49,110 bases of DNA from Bacillota bacterium (GTDB taxonomy: Bacteria; Bacillota; Clostridia; Christensenellales; Aristaeellaceae): the NCBI GenBank assembly GCA_023404345.1, contig JAEYCB010000052.1:1-49110 (forward strand), given 5' to 3'. A program made the position numbers and the translations under genes. Below, piece by piece: positions 32,268-41,087 of the stretch. The notes under the pieces are model-generated. The model was not told the DNA's origin. It did not search any database and worked only from the letters and a program-made list of their open reading frames with translations. Each line of letters begins with the position of its first letter. The first letter of the stretch is position 1.

Positions 32268-32858
32268 TTACTTGGCGTTGCGCGGACGGTAGATTTCGTC
32301 GATGATGCCGTATTTCAGGCCTTCCTCGGCGCTCATGAAATAGTCGCGCTCCACGTCCTGCTTCACGCGTTCGATGGGCTGGCCGGTCATTTCGGACATG
32401 AGGCGGGTCATCTTTTCCTTGGTTTTGACCAGCCATTCGGCGCGGATGGCCACATCGGTGGCCTGACCGCTGGCCCCGCCCAGAGGCTGATGGATCATGA
32501 TTTCGCTGTTGGGCAGCGCCAGGCGCTTGCCCTTCTGACCGGCCATGAGCAAAAACGCGCCCATGCTGGCCGCCATACCGATGCACACCGTGCGCACATC
32601 GCACTTAATGTAATTCATGGTATCGAAGATGGCCATGCCGGCAGTCACGCTGCCGCCGGGGCTGTTGATGTAGAGGGAAATATCCGAATCGGGATTTTCC
32701 ATTTCCAGAAACAGCAGCTGGGCCACCACGAGGTTTGCCACGTCGTCGTCGATTTCGCCGCCCAGAAAAACGATACGGTCTTTCAGCAGGCGGGAGTAGA
32801 TATCAAACGAGCGTTCGCCGCGGTTGGTCTGTTCGATAACCATGGGTATCAGGCTCAT
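32268..32858 (-). CDS. clpP: ClpP, ATP-dependent Clp protease proteolytic subunit
   Basis: A 196-residue serine protease that forms the double heptamer degraded-protein chamber. The catalytic triad is S98 (GMAASMGAFL), H123 (EIMIHQPLGG) and D172 (DVERDYFM). ATG 32858 follows GGAGTG; an in-frame upstream start only adds unrelated residues. It has no long propeptide. A strong stem-loop separates it from tig. Confidence 0.97.
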   Translation of the reverse strand: MSLIPMVIEQTNRGERSFDIYSRLLKDRIVFLGGEIDDDVANLVVAQLLFLEMENPDSDISLYINSPGGSVTAGMAIFDTMNYIKCDVRTVCIGMAASMGAFLLMAGQKGKRLALPNSEIMIHQPLGGASGQATDVAIRAEWLVKTKEKMTRLMSEMTGQPIERVKQDVERDYFMSAEEGLKYGIIDEIYRPRNAK

Positions 32859-32895
32859 ATCGTTCACTCCTTCGTGCGCTTTTGTTTTGAAAAGC

Positions 32896-32943
32896 GCGCG
32901 CATCGCAAGCTATACCTTCAAAGCATATGCATACGATGCGCGC
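32896..32943 (-). other. Stem-loop between tig and clpP
   Basis: Perfect 10-bp inverted repeat GCGCGCATCG (32896-32905) / CGATGCGCGC (32934-32943) with a 28-base loop. On the minus strand the stem runs into GCTTTTC, and a second hairpin, GCGCTTTT/AAAAGCGC (32876-32897), overlaps it. It may partly terminate or process tig mRNA before clpP. Confidence 0.65.
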
Positions 32944-32951
32944 ATTATTCG

Positions 32952-34310
32952 TTAGGCTTGCGCGGGGGCGGCGGCTTCGCCGTCATCCGCGGCTTTGGCT
33001 TCGGACTTGGCGTCGGCGTCCTCATCGGTCACCTTGGCGTTGTCCCACAGAAGATCAAGAGCTTTGTTCATGCAGGCGCGGTGCTTGAAGAAGTCCAGCT
33101 GCTCGGCGCTGAAGCTCTCGCGCAGCTGCTCCACCGTCTGGTTCATGGCGGCAGTGTAGCCCTCCAGCAGCTTGTTGACGTCCTCGTCGGCGGCCTCGAT
33201 GTTTTCGGCCTTGATGATCTCGTCAATCACCAGCTCGGTCTTGACGTTGTTGAGGGCCTCAGAGCGGTACATATCGCGCATCTGCTGCTCGGTCTGGCCG
33301 ATCAGCTTGAGGTACTGCTCCATGCTGAAGCCCTGCTGCTGCATGCGCCAGCCCATCTGCTGCATCATGTCGTCCAGCTTTTCCTCCACCATGGGAGCGG
33401 GCACGTCGCACTCGGCAGCGCGCACCACGCTGTCCACCAGCGTCTGACGGGCGGCTTCCTCGGCCTGGGCGTCGGCGGCCTCCTGCAGCTTCTTCTCCAG
33501 GTCGGCGCGGTACTCGGCCAGGGTGTCGAAGTCGCTTACCTCAGCGGCAAACTCGTCATCCAGCTCGGGCAGCTCCTCGCGGGTGATGGCGTGCAGCTTC
33601 ACATGGAACACCGCGTCCTTGCCCTTGAGGTCCTCCGCGTGGTACTGCTCAGGGAAGGTGACGTGCAGGTCGCGCTCCTCGCCGATGGCCATGCCCACCA
33701 TCTGCTCCTCAAAGCCGGGAATAAAGTTGCCGGAGCCGATCACCAGCGTCTGATGCTCGGCGGTGCCGCCGGCAAACGCCACGCCATCCACCGTGCCGGC
33801 ATAGTCCAGCTCGGCCTTGTCGCCGTTTTCCAGCGCGCGGTCGGTCACATCCACGCTGCGGGCCACGCGCTTGCGCTCCTGCTCAATACGGGCGTCCACC
33901 TCATCGGCGGTCACCTTGTGCACGCGGCGGGCCACTTCCACGCCCTTGTACTCACCCAGCTTGACTTCGGGGAACACAAACACCTCGCAGGAGAAGGCAA
34001 GATCCTTGCCGGCCTCCATTTCCTGCACATCCAGCTCAGGACGGCCCACGGGCTTGAGGTCGTTTTCCTTTACAGCAGCCATGTACGCATCGGGGAAGAG
34101 GATTTCCAGCGCATCCTCATAGAAAACGCCGGCACCGTACATCCGCTCGATCAGCTTGCGCGGGGCCTTGCCCTTGCGGAAGCCTGGCACGCTGATCTGA
34201 CCGCGCATCTTCAGATAGGCCTTCTCAACGGCCTCTTCAAAATCGGCAGCAGGCGCCTTGAACGATATCTTGACTTTGTTGCTGGACAGTTTTTCCACCG
34301 TATGTTCCAT
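32952..34310 (-). CDS. tig: Trigger factor, ribosome-bound chaperone and prolyl isomerase
   Basis: A 452-residue protein. The N-terminal ribosome-docking domain has the signature SVPGFRKGKAPRKLIE. The central FKBP-type domain spans ~155-240 (GDKAELDYAGTVDGVAF, GSGNFIPGFEEQMVGM). The rest is the helical chaperone domain, ending in an acidic, alanine-rich tail. ATG 34310 follows AGGAGG. It heads tig-clpP-clpX behind a promoter with 17-base spacing. Confidence 0.96.
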   Translation of the reverse strand: MEHTVEKLSSNKVKISFKAPAADFEEAVEKAYLKMRGQISVPGFRKGKAPRKLIERMYGAGVFYEDALEILFPDAYMAAVKENDLKPVGRPELDVQEMEAGKDLAFSCEVFVFPEVKLGEYKGVEVARRVHKVTADEVDARIEQERKRVARSVDVTDRALENGDKAELDYAGTVDGVAFAGGTAEHQTLVIGSGNFIPGFEEQMVGMAIGEERDLHVTFPEQYHAEDLKGKDAVFHVKLHAITREELPELDDEFAAEVSDFDTLAEYRADLEKKLQEAADAQAEEAARQTLVDSVVRAAECDVPAPMVEEKLDDMMQQMGWRMQQQGFSMEQYLKLIGQTEQQMRDMYRSEALNNVKTELVIDEIIKAENIEAADEDVNKLLEGYTAAMNQTVEQLRESFSAEQLDFFKHRACMNKALDLLWDNAKVTDEDADAKSEAKAADDGEAAAPAQA

Positions 34311-34382
34311 GCGTTTTCCTCCTGGGGCATGCACGAGATGCCGTCGTAGCATAGCCATATTTCTCAAAGGGCACCATTAGAC

Positions 34383-34411
34383 AGTATACCATTGTTTTGG
34401 TACAGGCGCAA
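34383..34411 (-). promoter_or_regulatory. Promoter of tig-clpP-clpX
   Basis: Minus strand TTGCGC (complement of 34406-34411), a 17-base spacer and TATACT (complement of 34383-34388), ~73 bases before tig. No CIRCE or CtsR-type repeat was seen. Confidence 0.7.
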
Positions 34412-34656
34412 GTGGGAAGGGGCTTTTTCTTTGGAAGTCCGACTGTATTTGTTGTTGTAACAGTAACAAAAAGAGGCACAAAGCTGCAAAAGGAATGGCA
34501 CCCATATCCATTTTTAGCACGCGTGCCGGCACCATTTCCCTACCAAATTATAAAGACAAAAGAAGAAAAATTTTTCCATTAATATCCTTTTTCTTCTTAA
34601 TATTGTAAGTTTTTTCTGTTATACTATTTACAATTGATGAAAGGAAGTGTATCTTC
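34412..34656 (+). promoter_or_regulatory. AT-rich intergenic region with promoter of the secreted pair
   Basis: No gene is seen. An inverted repeat AAGAAGAAAAA / TTTTTCTTCTT (about 34560-34570 / 34588-34598) is followed by a possible promoter, TTAATA (34597-34602), 17-base spacer, TATACT (34620-34625). AAAGGAAG precedes the TTG start at 34657. This stretch is far more AT-rich than the flanks. Confidence 0.5.
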
Positions 34657-35160
34657 TTGAAACAGAAAATCAGTCTGTTCCTGCTTCTTGTTTGTGTTCT
34701 CCTATGCTGCACAAGTGTGCTCGCCGACGGGTTCCTGTCTCCAGGCAGCAGTGAAGTCACAGCCGCGTTTGACGCGGCAGGCCTGAAATACTCACAGCTC
34801 GATAGTTCCGATTCCCGAGATATCTTCCGCATCAACTATGCACCAGCTGTGTCCACGCAACTGGAGGCGATTCCCGTAACGATCAATGTCTATGAGGATA
34901 GCGCGGCTATTCTGTGCCCAACCATCGAAGACGTTGATAATTCGGACATGCTCCATCTCTACCAATCCATCGAAAGCATCAACGACTCCATCTCCTTTAT
35001 CCGCTTCGTATACGATTCAGCGAACAACCGCATCTATTCCCGCGTGGAGATTCCCTATGTGGAGAATGGGGATTTCGGTCAGATGGTAGAGCGCTACGCT
35101 TACATCACCGCTCTGGTGGTGGATCAGCATTATAGTGAATTTGCCTCGCTGAAAAAGTAA
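34657..35160 (+). CDS. Small secreted protein, possible YbjN-like fold (first of a tandem pair)
   Basis: A 167-residue protein from a TTG start behind AAAGGAAG. A signal peptide (KQKISLFLLLVCVLLCCTSVLA) ends at LADG. The mature part alternates strands and helices: YAPAVSTQLEAIPVTINVYE, YQSIESINDSISFIRFVYD, NNRIYSRVEIPY, then a C-terminal helix. This pattern resembles YbjN/sensory-transduction-like proteins but the match is by eye. It lies 27 bases before a second gene of the same size and layout, which looks like a paralogue. Function unknown. Confidence 0.7.
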   Translation: MKQKISLFLLLVCVLLCCTSVLADGFLSPGSSEVTAAFDAAGLKYSQLDSSDSRDIFRINYAPAVSTQLEAIPVTINVYEDSAAILCPTIEDVDNSDMLHLYQSIESINDSISFIRFVYDSANNRIYSRVEIPYVENGDFGQMVERYAYITALVVDQHYSEFASLKK

Positions 35161-35187
35161 GCGGTCTGTGAAGGAGGAAATAACGTT

Positions 35188-35703
35188 ATGAAGAAACTGT
35201 TTTGCATACTTTGCTGCGCAATGCTGATGCTTCCGTCGATGAGCTGCGTACTGGCAGAAGAAGCCGGCGAGTTGTCCACCGCCTCGTCTCTTAAGGCATA
35301 CCTTCCTACCGTTGGATGGGATGACTATACGGCAACCGACGCTGACGGCGACGGCTTTGACGACGAAATCATGATTTCCTACAATGCCAACGGCCACACC
35401 GATTCGGATACCATCGACATCTATTGCCAATGCCTTGATGGTGCGGCGCGGGTGGTCAGCCGCCTGTGCAGCGTGCCTGAGGATGCCGGCCTGTTGAAGG
35501 TCTATGAACAGATCAACGAGTTCAATTTCAACCTTGCCAGCGGACGTTGGCTGTATAACGAGGAAGACGGCAACGTTTACTATACGCAGGATGTCTATAT
35601 GGTAGACGCTGACTCATTTGGGGCATATGCCTTCAGCTACATGGACATCGCAGCTTCCTACATTTATTCCTTCTATGATCGTTTCACTTCGGCTATCGAA
35701 TAA
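35188..35703 (+). CDS. Small secreted protein, paralogue-like (second of a tandem pair)
   Basis: A 171-residue protein after AAGGAGG with signal peptide KKLFCILCCAMLMLPSMSCVLA. The mature part has an acidic DATDADGDGFDDEI-like stretch (TDADGDGFDDEIMISYNANG) that resembles a calcium-binding loop, then KVYEQINEFNFNLASGRWLYN, YYTQDVYMVDADS and a C-terminal tyrosine-rich helix. The arrangement QIN-FN...Y.....VY mirrors the first protein (SIESINDSISF...IYSRVEI), supporting duplication followed by divergence. Copy B of the hairpin repeat and a terminator follow its stop. Confidence 0.75.
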   Translation: MKKLFCILCCAMLMLPSMSCVLAEEAGELSTASSLKAYLPTVGWDDYTATDADGDGFDDEIMISYNANGHTDSDTIDIYCQCLDGAARVVSRLCSVPEDAGLLKVYEQINEFNFNLASGRWLYNEEDGNVYYTQDVYMVDADSFGAYAFSYMDIAASYIYSFYDRFTSAIE

Positions 35704-35758
35704 AGTGAAAACCGCCGTACCCCCCTCTTTATTGACAGGAAACAGGCGGGCGGTGCTT

Positions 35759-35905
35759 GTCGAAAACTCCCGGATGCGCCGGTCTTTTCCTCCGGAACAC
35801 GTTTTCCCTGCTGCTTGGGCGCGGCTGGGAAAACGCGTCTGGCTTCGGATTTCATTTGGAGGGCTACGCCTCTCCAAATCGCCTAAAACAAGTTTTTTAA
35901 CAGTC
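35759..35905 (+). repeat. Interspersed hairpin repeat, copy B
   Basis: Begins GTCGAAAA and ends GTTTTTTAACAGTC, like copy A. Stems are CCGG/CCGG within AAAA...TTTT (35763-35788), CGTTTTCCC/GGGAAAACG (35800-35808/35827-35835) and ATTTGGAG-GGC/GCC-T-CTCCAAAT (35854-35864/35868-35879). Where copy A has C-G pairs in the last stem this copy has T-A pairs, so pairing is kept while sequence changes. No promoter like that of copy A precedes it; it would be transcribed from the secreted-protein genes. Confidence 0.7.
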
Positions 35906-35908
35906 CGT

Positions 35909-35937
35909 CAGACCGCTGCTCAGGCGGTCTGTTTTTT
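35909..35937 (+). terminator. Intrinsic terminator after repeat copy B
   Basis: CAGACCGC (35909-35916) / GCGGTCTG (35924-35931) followed by six T (35932-35937); it closes the transcript of the two secreted proteins. Confidence 0.93.
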
Positions 35938-35975
35938 CTATCATCGCTTCTATGCATTCCTGCCAAAAAAGCGCA

Positions 35976-36014
35976 ACAAAAACCGCCGGAAGGGAAAACC
36001 AACCTTTCCGGCGG
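35976..36014 (-). terminator. Terminator of the lysine ABC transporter operon
   Basis: Minus strand stem CCGCCGGAAAGG (complement of 36003-36014) pairs with 35983-35994 (11 of 12) and is followed by TTTTT, nine bases after the ATPase stop. Confidence 0.88.
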
Positions 36015-36022
36015 CAGATGGG

Positions 36023-36755
<733 letters not shown>

Positions 36756-36763
<8 letters not shown>

Positions 36764-37550
36764 TGGGCACGCCTCCTTCTTTGGGTACCACGATGGACGC
36801 CTTGGAATCGCTCTGGGAACCGTAGATGATGTAATTGGTCTTGCCATCCATTTTGCGTTCCAGCACGCGGAGCAGACGCGTCACCGTGAAGGTAAGCACC
36901 AGATAGATGCACGCGGTAATGAAGAACACTTCAAAATAGCGCAGATATGTACCCGCGGCGGATTTGCTCATGAAGAACAGCTCATTGACGGAAATCACGT
37001 TGAGCACGCTGGAATCCTTGATATTGACTACGAACTCATTGCCGATGGAGGGCATGATGTTTCTCACGGCCTGGGGCAGCACCACATGCACCATGCTCTG
37101 CCAGTGCGTCATACCGATAGCGCAGGCGGCCTCCTTCTGGCCCTTGTCCACGCTGATGATGCCGCCGCGCACGATTTCAGCCATATACGCGCCGGTATTG
37201 ACCGACACGATCAGCACCGCTGCCACCAGCACGGGCATGCGCAGGCCCATCTGCATGCTGCCATAGTAGATGACCATGGCCTGCACGATCATGGGCGTGC
37301 CGCGGAACACTTCGATATAAACATTCAGCAGTGCGGAAAGCACCTTGAGGGGCACGCGCCTGTACCACGGGTCGCGCGGGGAGACGGGAATGGTGCGCAA
37401 AACGGCCACAAGCAGGCCGATAACAAAACCGATGACCGTGCCGGTGATGGCCACCAGCAGCGTAACGCCCACGCCGCTTAAAAACAGCGTGCCGTATTTG
37501 TCCAGAATAAAGCTGACCCAGCCGAAAAAGGTGGTTGGTAATGCTGACAT
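36756..37550 (-). CDS. Amino-acid ABC transporter permease (probable lysine importer)
   Basis: A 264-residue inner-membrane protein with about five helices (TLFLSGVGVTLLVAITGTVIG, VLVAAVLIVSVNTGAYMAEI and others). The cytoplasmic EAA loop is EAACAIGMTHWQSMVHVVLP. RGTPMIVQAMVIYY is characteristic of HisM/GlnP-type permeases. ATG 37550 follows AAAGGAG; a longer in-frame form would overlap the preceding hairpin. It lies between the binding-protein and ATPase genes. Confidence 0.95.
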
Positions 37551-37592
37551 GCGGGCAACTCCTTTGGTGATAGCAAAAAACAGACAAGCCAA

Positions 37593-37622
37593 GGGGAACG
37601 CACCGGTTATGGCGCGTTCCCC
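37593..37622 (-). other. Stem-loop between binding-protein and permease genes
   Basis: GGGGAACGCACC (37593-37604) and GGCGCGTTCCCC (37611-37622) pair over 12 positions with one G-T, nine bases beyond the binding-protein stop. The next T-run is ~15 bases away. Such hairpins usually stabilise the upstream message so that more binding protein than permease is made. Confidence 0.7.
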
Positions 37623-37630
37623 CACGCGGT

Positions 37631-38437
37631 TTACTGGTTGAGGGGCTGGCGCTCCTTGGCGCCGGTCATAAGCTCATCACGGGTGGCATCATCGATGCCG
37701 GCCAGGATCTCGTTGATGGGAGCCAGCAGGTCGCTGCCCTTTGCCAGACCGACGGCGATGGAGGTATCGGCCTCGGAGGCCACAAAGCCCTTGCCCTCGT
37801 CAAACTTGACGTAGATCAGATCCGGGTTGGCGGCGGTATCCGCCTGCGCACCGTCTTCCTCGGCCACGTAGCCGTCCACCGCGCCGCTCTGCACGGCCAC
37901 GATCATGGCAGGGAAGGTTTCCATGGCCATAGCCTTGTTCACATTGGGAATCTGGTCGATAACGGTGTAGTGGAAGGTGTTGAGCTGGCCGGTGATAGTA
38001 GCGCTGCTCAAATCCTCCAGGCTGGTGGCCGAGGCGAAGGGGCTATCCTTCTTCATGACCACAACCAGCTTGTTGGTACGGTAGGGTTCGCTGAAATCCA
38101 GGGTGGCCTTGCGCTCCTCAGTGGGGCTCATGCCGGCAATGATGGCGTCAAAAGCGCCGCTCATCACGCCCATGGGCAGGCCGTCCCATTCGGTTTTGAC
38201 GATAACAAGCTCCTTGCCCAGAGCCTCGGCGATGCGCTTTGCAATCCGCACGTCGTAGCCGTCGGCGTATCCGCCGCCACCCTCAATGGCTACGGCGTAC
38301 TCGCTGGGCTCGGCCTGGGTCCAGTTATAGGGCGCATAGTTGCACTCCATGCCCACGCGGAAGGTACCCTCCGCCAGAGCGGAAGCGCAGGACAAGAGCA
38401 TAAGGGCCGCAAGAATGACCGCAAGAACCTTTTTCAT
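37631..38437 (-). CDS. Amino-acid ABC transporter substrate-binding protein (probable lysine)
   Basis: A 268-residue secreted receptor of SBP family 3. The signal peptide is MKKVLAVILAALMLLSCASA; SCAS resembles a weak lipobox, so lipid anchoring is possible. Mature landmarks are FRVGMECNYAPYNW, GYDVRIAKRIAEALGKELV, DAIIAGMSPTEERKATLDFS and YRTNKLVVVMKKD; the arginine in TEERK contacts ligand carboxylates in this family. A GGGGY insertion before DGYDV is unusual. ATG 38437 follows AAGGAGG. Upstream are the terminator and lysine riboswitch. Confidence 0.94.
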   Translation of the reverse strand: MKKVLAVILAALMLLSCASALAEGTFRVGMECNYAPYNWTQAEPSEYAVAIEGGGGYADGYDVRIAKRIAEALGKELVIVKTEWDGLPMGVMSGAFDAIIAGMSPTEERKATLDFSEPYRTNKLVVVMKKDSPFASATSLEDLSSATITGQLNTFHYTVIDQIPNVNKAMAMETFPAMIVAVQSGAVDGYVAEEDGAQADTAANPDLIYVKFDEGKGFVASEADTSIAVGLAKGSDLLAPINEILAGIDDATRDELMTGAKERQPLNQ

Positions 38438-38464
38438 AGTGATCCGTTCCTCCTTGTTGATAAT

Positions 38465-38500
38465 GAAAAAAGCGGCAATGGTACGCGCCATTGCCGCTTT
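38465..38500 (-). terminator. Riboswitch expression-platform terminator
   Basis: Minus strand stem AAAGCGGCAATGG / CCATTGCCGCTTT (complement of 38488-38500 and 38469-38481), loop CGCGTA, then TTTTTTC. It lies between the lysine aptamer and the binding-protein ribosome site, ~28 bases before the start codon, so ligand-bound RNA should stop here. Confidence 0.93.
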
Positions 38501-38531
38501 GATCCATAAGATAACAATATGGAAACAAACC

Positions 38532-38700
38532 TGCGAATAGCGCTCCACGGCATAAGCCGTGACAGTCGGCGGGATCTTTTCCCGACGCCCAGCGCCCAGC
38601 CCCTTCACCCGGTCCGGCGCTTCGGCGGCCTCCCCTTTTTCGCGCGGTCACTGCCCGGTGAAGGGCTCCCGCGCGGTACTAATGTCGGCCGCGCCTCTAT
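38532..38700 (-). promoter_or_regulatory. Lysine riboswitch (L-box) aptamer
   Basis: Read on the minus strand, the 5' strand AGAGGCGCGGCCGACATTAG (from 38698) matches the P1/P2 start of lysine riboswitches (AGAGGTGCG...AGAGTA). AAAAAGGGGAGGCCGCCGAAGC matches the core AAAGGGGAG...GCCGAAGC (given in parts: AAAGGGGAGG, GCCGCCGAAGC). GCGCTGGGCGTC matches the GCTGG element. GACTGTCA, a short hairpin, and TGGAGCGCTAT close the aptamer as in known examples (GCTGTCA...TGGAGGGCTAT). Promoter, aptamer, terminator and transporter gene lie in the expected order. Lysine binding should reduce transporter expression. Confidence 0.9.
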
Positions 38701-38736
38701 TCCTCCGGCGCGGAAACCCGCGCCAAATTCTTCTTT

Positions 38737-38764
38737 ATTGTACACCGCTTTTGCCCCCTGTCAA
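38737..38764 (-). promoter_or_regulatory. Promoter of the lysine transporter operon
   Basis: Minus strand TTGACA (complement of 38759-38764), a 16-base spacer and TACAAT (complement of 38737-38742). Transcription should begin near 38730, giving a ~290-base leader that contains a 5' hairpin (38707-38724), the aptamer and the terminator. Confidence 0.88.
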
Positions 38765-38796
38765 GGGGCATAGGGACAAAATGCAGGTGAAATACA

Positions 38797-40956
38797 TCAT
38801 TTTTTAGCGGGCGGCAACATGCTAAGCCCGATGCGCTGCTTATTGATGTCTACATCCACCACCCATACGGTGATCACATCGCCCACCTTGACCACCTCGG
38901 ACGGATGGCGGATGAAGCGGTTGCTCATGCGGCTGATGTGCACCAGCCCGTCCTGATGCACGCCGATATCCACAAAGGCTCCGAAGTCGATCACGTTGCG
39001 CACGGTGCCCTTGAGCTCCATGCCTGGGGCCAGGTCCTTAATATCGAGCACATCCGTGCGCAAAATAGGGCTTGGCAGGTCGTCGCGGGGGTCGCGGCCG
39101 GGCTTTTGCAGCTCTCGTACGATATCACGCAGCGTGGGTTCACCCACACCCAGCTCCTGCGCCAGCGCGGAAAGGCCCCGTTCTTCCACGCGGGCGGGAA
39201 GGTCGGCAAGTCCGCCGGATCGGATATCCTCCAGCCTGTATCCCAACGTATCCAGCAGGGCCTTGGCCGCCTCGTAGCTTTCGGGGTGCACGGCGGTAGC
39301 GTCCAGCGCGTTTTTGCTGTCGCGCACGCGCAGGAAGCCAGCGCACTGTTCAAACGCCTTCGGTCCGAGCTTGGGCACTTTCTTGAGCTGGGCACGGCTC
39401 TGGATGCCGTTTTCCTCGCGGTAAGCCACAATGTTTTTGGCCAGTGCCGGACCGATGCCAGCTACATGGGAAAGCAGCGGCGCCGAGGCGGTGCTCACCT
39501 CCACGCCCACGCTGTTGACGCAGCCCTCCACCACGCCGTCCAGCGCCTCTTCCAGCTGACTTTCCTTCAAATCATGCTGATACTGCCCCACGCCGATGGC
39601 CTTGGGATCGATCTTCACCAGCTCGGCCAGGGGGTCCTGCATGCGGCGAGCGATGCTGACCGCGCTGCGAAGCGACACGTCGAACTGCGGAAACTCCTCC
39701 GCCGCCAGTTTGCTGGCCGAATAGACGGACGCGCCCGCCTCGCTGACGATCATGTAGGCCGCGCCCTCCGGCAATTCCGGCAGAAGCGAAGCGATGAACT
39801 GCTCCGCCTCGCGCGAGGCGGTGCCATTGCCGATGGCGATGGCCGTAACCCCAAAGCGGCGGCACAGATCGATGATATCCTTGCGGGCACGCGCCTTGGC
39901 GGCCTCCTGCCCCGGCAGGGTAAAGTGACCTACCCCCGTGGCAAGCACCTTGCCGTTTTCATCCACCACGGCCAGCTTGCAGCCCGTGCGGAAGCCGGGG
40001 TCCACGCCCAGCGTGACGCGTCCCTTGACCGGCGGGGCCATGAGCAGCTGGTGCAGGTTTTTTCCAAACACCTGAATGGCGCTGGTGCTGGCCCGGTCGG
40101 TGAGATCGGCGCGAATCTCCCGTTCAATGCTGGGCTGAAGCAGGCGGTCCCATGCGTCCTGTGCAGCCAAAGTCACCTGTTCGGTGGTCACGCTGCCGGG
40201 CCTTACGAACGCCTTTTCCAAAACGCCCACGCAGTCGTCATCGTTCAGGCGCAGCGAAACTTTAAGAAATCCCTCGCGCTCGCCCCGGTTCATGGCCAGC
40301 ACACGGTGTGCGGGCAGGTTGCGCACCTCCTGGGAAAAATCATAGTACGTGGCGTAGACGCTGTCCTCCTCACCGGCGTTTTTGCTTTCCAGCACGCCGG
40401 TGCGCATGGCCAGCGCACGCAAGGACTTGCGAACGTCGGCATCGTCGCTCATCTGTTCGGCCAGAATGTCGCGTGCGCCCTGCAGCGCATCCTCCGCCGT
40501 CTCCACTCCCTTTTCGGTGTCGACAAAGGGCTGGACCAGCTCCTGCGCCGTGCCTTTGGTCTGGTTCTGCATCAGCAGGGCCAGTGCCAGCGGTTCCAGT
40601 CCCTTTTCCCGCGCAACGGTGGCCCGGGTGCGGCGCTTGGGACGGAAGGGGCGGTAGAGATCCTCCAGCTCGGTCAGGGTGGCGGCCTTTTGTAGCTTGT
40701 CTGAAAGCTCGTCGGTCAGGTTGCCCTGTTCTTCCAGGGCGGCGGCAATTTCCCCGCGACGCTTGTCCAGCCCGCGCAGATATTGCAGGCGTTCGTAAAT
40801 CTCACGGAGCAGCTGGTCGTCCAGCGATCCGGTCTGCTCCTTGCGGTAGCGCGCGATAAAGGGAATGGTATTGCCGTCGTCAATCAGACGCAGCACATTT
40901 TCGCACTGCTGGGTTTTCAGCTGAAACTCCTGACAAAGGGTTTGAACAATGTTCAT
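38797..40956 (-). CDS. tex: Tex-family RNA-binding transcription accessory protein
   Basis: A 719-residue cytosolic protein related to eukaryotic Spt6. The N-terminal helical part includes NTIPFIARYRKEQTGSLDD; a YqgF-like domain begins LGVDPGFRTGCKLAVVDE; helix-hairpin-helix motifs follow (VAGIGPALAKNIVAYREENG); and the C-terminus is an S1 domain (KGTVRNVIDFGAFVDIGVHQ, VKVGDVITVWVVDVD). ATG 40956 follows AAAGGAT by nine bases; two in-frame upstream ATGs are badly placed. The gene is intact and stands alone. Confidence 0.96.
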   Translation of the reverse strand: MNIVQTLCQEFQLKTQQCENVLRLIDDGNTIPFIARYRKEQTGSLDDQLLREIYERLQYLRGLDKRRGEIAAALEEQGNLTDELSDKLQKAATLTELEDLYRPFRPKRRTRATVAREKGLEPLALALLMQNQTKGTAQELVQPFVDTEKGVETAEDALQGARDILAEQMSDDADVRKSLRALAMRTGVLESKNAGEEDSVYATYYDFSQEVRNLPAHRVLAMNRGEREGFLKVSLRLNDDDCVGVLEKAFVRPGSVTTEQVTLAAQDAWDRLLQPSIEREIRADLTDRASTSAIQVFGKNLHQLLMAPPVKGRVTLGVDPGFRTGCKLAVVDENGKVLATGVGHFTLPGQEAAKARARKDIIDLCRRFGVTAIAIGNGTASREAEQFIASLLPELPEGAAYMIVSEAGASVYSASKLAAEEFPQFDVSLRSAVSIARRMQDPLAELVKIDPKAIGVGQYQHDLKESQLEEALDGVVEGCVNSVGVEVSTASAPLLSHVAGIGPALAKNIVAYREENGIQSRAQLKKVPKLGPKAFEQCAGFLRVRDSKNALDATAVHPESYEAAKALLDTLGYRLEDIRSGGLADLPARVEERGLSALAQELGVGEPTLRDIVRELQKPGRDPRDDLPSPILRTDVLDIKDLAPGMELKGTVRNVIDFGAFVDIGVHQDGLVHISRMSNRFIRHPSEVVKVGDVITVWVVDVDINKQRIGLSMLPPAKK

Positions 40957-41087
40957 CGGATGCATCCTTTCTGCATTCAATCAAAAAAGCACATCCGATT
41001 ATAGCACGCCCCGACGGTTTGCGCTATACAAACGTCTGCATTTGCGGTATGATAGGGCTACTACGGCTGTTTACGGAGTGAACGGTG

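Noticed and set aside
31173..34349. 1058-codon plus-strand frame opposite clpX, clpP and tig
   Set aside because: It spans three intact genes on the other strand and is rich in H, L and A, typical of an antisense shadow.
34311..34412. CIRCE or CtsR operator before tig
   Set aside because: No matching inverted or direct repeat was found.
38568..38590. Third copy of the hairpin repeat
   Set aside because: GGGATCTTTTCCC resembles the first stem, but it is part of the lysine riboswitch and the other elements are absent.
38905..40695. 596-codon plus-strand frame opposite tex
   Set aside because: Antisense of tex with no start signals.
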